From Synergistales bacterium Syner_01 (lineage in GTDB: Bacteria; Synergistota; Synergistia; Synergistales; Aminobacteriaceae), in NCBI GenBank assembly GCA_001604435.1, contig LVBO01000230.1:1-10450 (forward strand): 10,450 bases of DNA, given 5' to 3'. The position numbers were made by a program, and so were the translations under genes. The first letter of the stretch is position 1; each line of letters opens with the position of its first letter. Below the pieces are notes generated by a model that was not told the DNA's origin, made no database searches, and was given only the letters and a program-made list of their open reading frames with translations. Shown here piece by piece: positions 5,671 to 10,450 of the stretch.

Positions 5671-8211
5671 TCAGCGTTTTTTTCCGATCTTCTTCAGAAT
5701 CTGCTTCGTCTTCCAGCGTTTGATCCAGCTGGCCAGCGCGCCGTCCGCCGGAGGGGTTTCCCTTCCCTTCCAACTGCCGCCGAAGACAAGATCGAGCAGA
5801 TGCAGCCCCTTCTTCCCGCCCGCGACCATGGAAGCGCGGCAGGCCGCGCAGTAGGTGACGACATGTTCCGACTCCGCCTCCTGCGCTCTCCGGTCCATCA
5901 CCCGTTTCGCAAGGTCGGGGTTGACCGGAACGATCATGCCGCCGAAGCCGCAGCATCGGGTATTCTCCCGCGTGTGCGGAAGCTCTTCGACCTCGTACCC
6001 CAGTTCGGAGAGGACGTAGCGGACGCCGTCGTGAATCTCCGGCACGTCGCGGGTCACGCAGGAGTCGTGAACGGCCACGGTGATTCCGGAATCCTTGCCT
6101 ATCCCCTTCGACATCCCGGGAACGCCCGTCTCGCGGAAGAGGTCCCAGAGCGAGACGACCTTCTTGTCGGGGCAGTACTGCTTGAAGGTGGAGTAGCACG
6201 ACTGACAGGCGACGACGATTTCGTCCGCCCCCAGCTTTTCTATCTCCTCCACCGCGTCCTTGAAGCGGTCGTGGAAGGCGTCCATCATTCCCATGGCCTT
6301 CGTCGGCTTGCCGCAGCACTTGAGCACGGCGCCCGTTCCGGGCAGCTTCTCCTGAAGAAACTCGAGCACCTGGCCGACGGCTTCCGGATTGTACGACGGA
6401 AGGCTGCATCCGGGGAAGAAGACGCGCTTGGTGAATCCGGCCTTCGTGTCCGGAACCGAGACGTTGAACACCGGGGAGAAACCGAGCTTCTGATGAATAT
6501 GAATGGGGTTGTGCCCCTTGAGCGGGCCCGTTCCCGCCTTCACCATCTCCTTACGGATATCGAAGAAACGGTCCGAGAGCTTGAACTCGCGCGGGCACTC
6601 CAGCGTACACTGGTTGCACATGTTGCACGAATAGGGAATGAGCGGATCCACTTCGCCGCTTTGAAGTATCTCTTCAAAGAGTTCTTTCGGGCACTCGCAG
6701 AAGTCGTTCAGCATGAGGCACTCCTTCATGCACTCCTTGCACTCGCACTGGAAGCAGCGGGACGCCTCTTTCTTCGCCATCTCCTCGTCGAAGCCCAGAT
6801 TCACTTCGTCGAACCCCTTCACCCGCTCCTCGGGCGGGAGCATTCTCGTCGCCACCCTCGGCAGAATCTCCTCGCCTTCGACGTCCTTTTCAAGCCACGT
6901 CTCGTAGGCGCCTTCGAAATCGCGCCCTTCGCGCATATCCTCCCCCTGAAGGAAGCGGTGAATGGATACGGCCGCCTTCTCTCCCTGGGCCATCGCCTCG
7001 ATCGCGAGCCACGGACGGATCGCCGCGTCACCTGCGGCGAACACTCCCGCGACGGACGTTTCGAGGGTCAGCGGATCGACCTTGAAGCGTCCGCTCCGCT
7101 CCTTCTCCACCCCGGACTCCGCCGGAACGAAGGCGCTGTCGGCCGTCAGGCCGACGGCCATGACCACCGCGTCCGCTTCCACATCGAAATGCCGGCTCGG
7201 GTCGCAGCGGGGAGCGAATCTCCCCTGCTCGTCGAAGACCTGAAGACAGGGTTGGAAACGCACTCCGGAAACCTTGCCGTCGTCGCCGAGGATCTCGGCG
7301 GGCCCCCAGGAGCAGTTGACGGAGACCCCCTCCTCCTCCGCTTCGAGCACTTCCCATTCGTGCGCGGGCATCTGGTCGCGGTGTTCGAGGCAGAAAGTCT
7401 TGACGTCGGTCGCCCCGATCCTCCGGAGCGTCCGCGCCACATCCATGGCGACGTTGCCGCCGCCGATGACGACTACTCGCTTGCCTATCTCGAACTTTTT
7501 GGTCAGGCTGACCTCGCGGAGGAACTCCCCCGCCCCGAAGACGCCCTTCAGTTCCGCGCCGGGCAGAGGAAGGACGATGCTCTTGTGCGCTCCGGCGGCG
7601 AGCAGCACGGCGTCGTACTCTTCGCGCAGCGAGTGGAAGGAGATATCTCTTCCTACCTCGATGTTGAAACGGAACTCGACGCCCAGCTTCTCCAGATAGG
7701 AGTACTCGGAACGGACGATATCTCTCGGCAGCCGGTACTCCGGTATGCCGACGACGAGCATTCCTCCGGCCATCGGGAGCCTTTCGAACACAGTCACCCC
7801 GTATCCTTTTTTGCGAAGGTACAGGGCCGCCTGCCCGCCGGCCGGCCCCGCGCCGACGACGGCGATCTTCTCCTTGCGGGGCGGTTCCGCGGAGAGATCC
7901 CACTTCGCCGGGTCGTCGAAGTTCGCGGCGAAGCGTTTCAGCTCCATAATGGACATAGGGTGCTGCAGGTCGCCGCGTTTGCACTTCTCCTCGCACGGAT
8001 GGGCGCAGATGCGCCCAAGAGTCCCGGGAAGGAAGAGGCGTTCGCGGACCTTCGCTATGGCTTCGGCGTTTTTCCCCTCCGCGATGAGGTTGATGTACCC
8101 CTTCGCGTCGGTATGCATGGGACAGGCGGCCTCGCAGTAGGGAGGAGCGTCGCCCATGCACTTCTCGACGATCTCCTGCATCTTTTCCAGAACGTTCTCA
8201 GGATATTTCAT
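5671..8211 (-). CDS. GltD-like FAD/NAD(P) oxidoreductase fused to ferredoxin and two CCG (HdrD-type) domains
   Basis: This is an 846-residue soluble multidomain redox protein. Residues 1-100 form the Fe-S domain seen at the N-terminus of glutamate synthase small subunit and dihydropyrimidine dehydrogenase (C18, C26, C30, C69, C73, C77). Residues 113-425 form the flavoprotein: FAD site GAGPAG (120-125), NAD(P) site GGGNVAMD (250-257) and FAD-closing GVFAAGD (389-395). Residues 486-540 carry ferredoxin-like cysteines (486, 489, 491, 494, 498, 505, 507, 529, 532, 535, 539). Two CCG domains follow: C602, CC632-633, C669/C672, and C717, CC753-754, C788/C791; the second fits C-x34-CC-x33-CxxC. CCG domains bind the special 4Fe-4S clusters of heterodisulfide reductase and related enzymes. 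Electron flow from NAD(P)H via FAD and clusters to a disulfide-like substrate is the obvious inference; the substrate is unknown. The ATG at 8211 has AGGAGG seven bases upstream. Confidence 0.92.
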   Translation of the reverse strand: MKYPENVLEKMQEIVEKCMGDAPPYCEAACPMHTDAKGYINLIAEGKNAEAIAKVRERLFLPGTLGRICAHPCEEKCKRGDLQHPMSIMELKRFAANFDDPAKWDLSAEPPRKEKIAVVGAGPAGGQAALYLRKKGYGVTVFERLPMAGGMLVVGIPEYRLPRDIVRSEYSYLEKLGVEFRFNIEVGRDISFHSLREEYDAVLLAAGAHKSIVLPLPGAELKGVFGAGEFLREVSLTKKFEIGKRVVVIGGGNVAMDVARTLRRIGATDVKTFCLEHRDQMPAHEWEVLEAEEEGVSVNCSWGPAEILGDDGKVSGVRFQPCLQVFDEQGRFAPRCDPSRHFDVEADAVVMAVGLTADSAFVPAESGVEKERSGRFKVDPLTLETSVAGVFAAGDAAIRPWLAIEAMAQGEKAAVSIHRFLQGEDMREGRDFEGAYETWLEKDVEGEEILPRVATRMLPPEERVKGFDEVNLGFDEEMAKKEASRCFQCECKECMKECLMLNDFCECPKELFEEILQSGEVDPLIPYSCNMCNQCTLECPREFKLSDRFFDIRKEMVKAGTGPLKGHNPIHIHQKLGFSPVFNVSVPDTKAGFTKRVFFPGCSLPSYNPEAVGQVLEFLQEKLPGTGAVLKCCGKPTKAMGMMDAFHDRFKDAVEEIEKLGADEIVVACQSCYSTFKQYCPDKKVVSLWDLFRETGVPGMSKGIGKDSGITVAVHDSCVTRDVPEIHDGVRYVLSELGYEVEELPHTRENTRCCGFGGMIVPVNPDLAKRVMDRRAQEAESEHVVTYCAACRASMVAGGKKGLHLLDLVFGGSWKGRETPPADGALASWIKRWKTKQILKKIGKKR

Positions 8212-8244
8212 TCGGTCGCCTCCTTCGCTTTCGAAAAAAATTCA

Positions 8245-8949
8245 TCACTTTTCATCGAGCAGGTCGCCCTTGCGCTTCTTCATCCACCCAGGAATCAGAG
8301 AAACGAGCACGAAGAAGACGGCGGCGACGCCGAGATACATCATCGTCCTGCCGAGCCCCTCTCCGCTGCTCAGAGAGCCTCCCGCGAAACTGAAGGCGAG
8401 CGTCCCCGGAATCATGCAGCTCCATGAGACAAAGACATAGGTGAGCAGCGGAATATCGGTCAGGCCGTAGACGTAGTTCTGCACATTGAACGGAAAGAGC
8501 GGGACGAGGCGCGTGATCATCAGCATCCGCCACCCCTGCTTTTTCACGCCTTCGTCGATCTTGCGGAGCTGCGAGTTCTTATGCACCCACCCCTCGACCA
8601 TCCCGCGAGCCGCGTATCTGCCTATCAGGAAAGCCGCGGTCGCTCCCAGAGTGGAGCCTATGGAAGAGTAGAGCGTCCCAAGGTACGGCCCGAACGCGAT
8701 GCCGCCGACAAGCGCCACCGGCAGACCGGGAAGGAAGAAGACGCACGCCGCGATCCACAACAGCACGTAGATGAACGGACCAAGAAGGCCGAAGCCGAGA
8801 ATCCAGTCCTTGATCTTCGCAATGTTCTCAAGACTGATGTATTGAAAAACGCCGAACCTTTTCATGGCGAAGACGATCAACACGATCGCGCCCGCGATGA
8901 AAGCAAGCTTGACGAACTCTTTCTTCTTTCCGGTATTTTTTTCGTTCAT
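8245..8949 (-). CDS. TVP38/TMEM64 (SNARE-associated/DedA-like) membrane protein, YdjX/YdjZ-type
   Basis: This 234-residue integral membrane protein has a basic N-terminus, a first membrane helix near residues 15-30, and the TVP38 core: FLPGLPVALVGGIAFGP, then GSTLGATAAFLIGRYAARG, then ITRLVPLFPFNVQNYVYGL, a region I recall as close to the E. coli YdjZ/YdjX sequence. The C-terminus is basic and cytoplasmic. Proteins of this superfamily have been linked to lipid scrambling and to anion uptake; the role here is unknown. I use the ATG at 8949, with GAGGTG at 8961-8956 six bases upstream, rather than a GTG at 8958 that lies inside that binding site. It ends 33 bases before the redox gene, with which it is likely co-transcribed. 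A terminator lies directly upstream. Confidence 0.9.
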   Translation of the reverse strand: MNEKNTGKKKEFVKLAFIAGAIVLIVFAMKRFGVFQYISLENIAKIKDWILGFGLLGPFIYVLLWIAACVFFLPGLPVALVGGIAFGPYLGTLYSSIGSTLGATAAFLIGRYAARGMVEGWVHKNSQLRKIDEGVKKQGWRMLMITRLVPLFPFNVQNYVYGLTDIPLLTYVFVSWSCMIPGTLAFSFAGGSLSSGEGLGRTMMYLGVAAVFFVLVSLIPGWMKKRKGDLLDEK

Positions 8950-8955
8950 TCTGTA

Positions 8956-8961
8956 CACCTC
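8956..8961 (-). promoter_or_regulatory. Ribosome binding site fixing the TVP38 start
   Basis: GAGGTG on the minus strand lies six bases before the ATG at 8949. The alternative GTG start at 8958 lies within this element and has no site of its own, so the shorter protein is preferred. Confidence 0.65.
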
Positions 8962-8969
8962 GCCAGTCT

Positions 8970-9007
8970 TTTATTAAAAAAGGGGGAGAGGGCTGCCCCC
9001 CTCCCCC
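8970..9007 (-). terminator. Strong intrinsic terminator after the rhodanese gene
   Basis: On the minus strand, GGGGGAG (9007-9001) pairs with CTCCCCC (8988-8982), with further G-C pairs inside, followed directly by TTTTTTAATAAAA (8981-8969). It starts 18 bases after the rhodanese stop. The TVP38 start codon follows only about 20 bases after the U-run, leaving no room for an ordinary promoter downstream of it. TVP38 expression therefore depends on read-through or on a promoter I cannot see inside or upstream of the hairpin. Confidence 0.85.
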
Positions 9008-9024
9008 GTCGGACGCCCTCCGAA

Positions 9025-9930
9025 TCAGTCCTTCTCGTAAGGGAGATCCTCGTTGCTCCATTCAAGCCATGAGAGGTCGTACAGCTTCACATTGTCGAAG
9101 CCGAGCAGCTCGCTCAGCACGAAGTGCGTGTGCGCACCCCGCACCCCCCCCTGGCAATAGGGAACCGCGATTTTATCCGGTACGACTCCTTTGGCGGCAT
9201 ACATCGCTTTCAGTTCTTCGGCAGGAAGGAAAAAACCGTCCTTCACGGCGTCCGTCCACTCGATCCATACCGATCCGGGAATGCGGCCGCCCTTCCCGGC
9301 GCCGCTCGCCACCTGCGCTCCTGTGTGTTCGGCCTGAGAGCGCGTATCGACGATCACCGCGGAAGCATCGCCGATGAACGCGAGAACTTCGTCCTTCTCC
9401 GCAAGAATAGCGGCGTTCGCAGGCTGGAGAACATAGTCCGAAGGAGTGATGTCGGGTGCGAACATCTGTGTGTCGTAGCCGGCGGCGGTCCATGCGTTGT
9501 ACGTTCCGTCGAGAATCCGGACGTCCTTATGGCCGTAGAGTTTGAAGATCCACCAGAGCCTCGTCGCGTCGATGCTGTTGCCGTCGTCGTAGAGGATGAC
9601 CGTGTCCTCGTTACGTATTCCGAGCCTGTCCATCAGGCCCTTCCACTGTTCGGGTCCGGGCCGGGTGTGGTCGTACTTGGCCGGAGACGCGTTGTAATCG
9701 GAGCGGTGCACCTGAATCGACTCGGGAATGTGCCCCAAACGGTACTTCAGCGCGGGACGCACATCGAGCACCTTCACGGAGCCCGCGTCCACAAGCGACT
9801 TCAACTCCTCGGCCGTAATCAGCGAATCCGGCCGGGCATACCCCTTATAGGCGGCGGAAACCTCGGTCGCGACGGAAAAAGGAACCACGAACAGAGCAAG
9901 AACAAGAAGTACCCGAAACACTCTCTCCAC
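9025..9930 (-). CDS. Exported tandem-rhodanese thiosulfate sulfurtransferase
   Basis: This 301-residue protein has a signal peptide (FRVLLVLALFVVPFSVA, cut near residues 24-25) and so acts outside the cytoplasm. Two rhodanese domains follow. The first has LDVRPALKYRLGHIPES and an altered loop, YDDGNSIDATR, without a cysteine, as usual for the structural N-terminal domain. The second has VDTRSQAEHTG, GGRIPGSVWIEW and the active loop CQGGVR, with the catalytic cysteine at residue 259. It would move sulfane sulfur from a donor such as thiosulfate to a thiol acceptor through a cysteine persulfide. E. coli YnjE, encoded in the equivalent cluster, is also an exported rhodanese but longer with three domains. 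The start is a GTG at 9930 with AGGAGG eight bases upstream; the open frame extends further, but into the spacer and neighbouring gene. Confidence 0.93.
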   Translation of the reverse strand: MERVFRVLLVLALFVVPFSVATEVSAAYKGYARPDSLITAEELKSLVDAGSVKVLDVRPALKYRLGHIPESIQVHRSDYNASPAKYDHTRPGPEQWKGLMDRLGIRNEDTVILYDDGNSIDATRLWWIFKLYGHKDVRILDGTYNAWTAAGYDTQMFAPDITPSDYVLQPANAAILAEKDEVLAFIGDASAVIVDTRSQAEHTGAQVASGAGKGGRIPGSVWIEWTDAVKDGFFLPAEELKAMYAAKGVVPDKIAVPYCQGGVRGAHTHFVLSELLGFDNVKLYDLSWLEWSNEDLPYEKD

Positions 9931-9938
9931 TACAAACC

Positions 9939-9944
9939 CCTCCT
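9939..9944 (-). promoter_or_regulatory. Ribosome binding site fixing the GTG start of the rhodanese gene
   Basis: A perfect AGGAGG lies eight bases before the GTG at 9930. The predicted protein then starts directly with a signal peptide. No ATG in frame nearby competes with it. Confidence 0.8.
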
Positions 9945-9982
9945 CGATGGCAATCAGTCTTCGTCTGTCTTTCTTACAAGTA

Positions 9983-10027
9983 CATATACGGGTATAAGTT
10001 TTCCTTATCGAGGCGACTTTGTCAAGT
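9983..10027 (-). promoter_or_regulatory. Candidate promoter/operator region of the rhodanese-led cluster
   Basis: This AT-rich spacer between the decarboxylase and rhodanese genes holds a perfect TTGACA (10025-10020), but no good -10 at 16-18 bases from it. A second pairing, TCGATA (10011-10006), 17 bases, TATATG (9988-9983), has correct spacing with weaker hexamers. Two short inverted repeats overlap these elements: ACTT-GACA-AAGT (10027-10016) and ATAAG-GAAAA-CTTAT (10008-9994). A regulated promoter here is plausible because the decarboxylase and rhodanese genes are functionally unrelated, but the exact promoter is not settled. Confidence 0.35.
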
Positions 10028-10039
10028 ACCGAATTCGGC

Positions 10040-10450
10040 TTAAAAACGAAGAGTGGACAGGACGCTCCGTATCGCGGCTGCGGAGCGGCGGATGTCCGTA
10101 TCGGTCGTGGACCAGTTGGAAACCGAGATGCGCATCGCGGCCATCCCCTTCCAGACGCTTCCTCCCGCCCAGCAGGTTCCCTCCTCCTGCACTTTTGACG
10201 CGACAAGCCTCGTGAAGGCGTCCGCGTCGGCGCCGCGCGGGGGGACGAAGCGCACGAGCGCCTGGTTGAGGACGACGTCGTTGAGAATGCGGATTCCGGG
10301 GTCTTCGGCGAGGAGCGACGCCATCAGACGCGCCTGCTCGCAGTTCCGCGCGATCATCTCCCGGAGGCCGTTCTTCCCGAGCGAGCGGAGCGCGCAGTAC
10401 AGCGGGAAGACCCTGGCCCGTCTGGAGGACTCGGGAACCCACTGCGACGG
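10040..10450 (-). CDS. PLP-dependent group II-type (aromatic amino acid-like) decarboxylase, C-terminal part
   Basis: The frame is open from the right edge to a TAA at 10042-10040, giving the last 136 residues of a larger protein. The visible part has VPESSRRARVFPLYCALRSL, then ILNDVVLNQALVRF, then EEGTCWAGGSVWKGMAAMR and RISVSNWSTTDTDIRRS. This pattern is characteristic of the C-terminal domain of pyridoxal-phosphate-dependent decarboxylases related to aromatic-L-amino-acid and diaminobutyrate decarboxylases, often annotated as aspartate aminotransferase family. The PLP-binding lysine lies outside the window, so substrate and integrity cannot be judged. A perfect 10-bp palindrome, CCGAATTCGG, follows the stop (10038-10029), but no U-run, so no clear terminator separates it from the rhodanese gene. 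Confidence 0.85.
   Translation of the reverse strand, partial: PSQWVPESSRRARVFPLYCALRSLGKNGLREMIARNCEQARLMASLLAEDPGIRILNDVVLNQALVRFVPPRGADADAFTRLVASKVQEEGTCWAGGSVWKGMAAMRISVSNWSTTDTDIRRSAAAIRSVLSTLRF

Noticed and set aside
5599..8427. Plus-strand open frame of 942 codons
   Set aside because: It lies exactly opposite the redox and TVP38 genes and reads as arginine-, histidine- and leucine-rich low-quality protein without domains. Long antisense frames of this kind are expected opposite GC-rich genes.
9992..10025. TTGACA paired with TTATAC as a standard promoter for the rhodanese gene
   Set aside because: The spacer would be 22 bases, too long for a normal sigma-70 promoter; at 17 bases the hexamer is AAAACT.
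9931..10206. N-terminal extension of the rhodanese frame
   Set aside because: It covers the spacer and the decarboxylase end, and would bury the signal peptide. The GTG at 9930 with AGGAGG is the better start.
1..10450. CRISPR arrays, tRNA or rRNA genes, insertion sequence ends
   Set aside because: I saw no regularly spaced repeats, no cloverleaf-like segment, and no transposase or paired terminal repeats in the window, though short or degenerate ones could be missed by eye.

Overview
The window is about 10.4 kb of fairly GC-rich bacterial DNA, and every gene I can support lies on the minus strand, so transcription runs from high to low coordinates. Exported proteins with Sec-type signal peptides, a periplasmic-type binding protein and a large multi-cluster Fe-S flavoenzyme suggest an anaerobic, probably diderm bacterium. 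Synergistota is a plausible home, but nothing here proves it. Start sites mostly carry strong AGGAGG-type ribosome binding sites.

Layout from right to left. 10450-10040: C-terminal part of a PLP-dependent group II-type decarboxylase, cut by the window edge. 10039-9931: short spacer with candidate promoter and inverted repeats. 9930-9025: exported tandem-rhodanese sulfurtransferase, followed by a strong intrinsic terminator. 8949-8245: TVP38/TMEM64 (YdjX/YdjZ-like) membrane protein. 8211-5671: 846-residue fusion of a GltD-like FAD/NAD(P) reductase with a ferredoxin-like module and two CCG (heterodisulfide-reductase-type) domains, followed by a second intrinsic terminator. 5575-923: tightly overlapping block of ynjF (CDP-alcohol phosphatidyltransferase), ynjB (binding protein), two separate ABC permeases and an ABC ATPase. 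942-724: only the first quarter of a LigB/YgiD-type extradiol dioxygenase. 750-594: a lower-GC stretch with a protein-like frame that has no good start. 541-1: start of a P-loop (AAA/OLD-like) ATPase that runs off the left edge.

The main result is that 9930-923 is a rearranged version of the E. coli ydjXYZ-ynjABCDEF cluster, whose function is unknown. YnjB and YnjF match by several specific motifs, and the cluster also has a rhodanese (compare YnjE), a TVP38 protein (YdjX/YdjZ) and the ABC permease/ATPase set (YnjC/YnjD). The permease is two genes here rather than one fused YnjC, the ATPase has an extra C-terminal domain, and a GltD-CCG redox enzyme is inserted. My inference is a system that imports a solute and processes it by sulfur-transfer or thiol-redox chemistry, with a membrane-lipid component. 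The substrate cannot be read from the sequence.

The left 750 bases look different. GC falls (hand counts: 19/60 at 541-600 and 24/60 at 661-720, against 41/60 at 2641-2700), a gene is truncated and an unrelated ATPase begins. This looks like the edge of an acquired or rearranged accessory segment.
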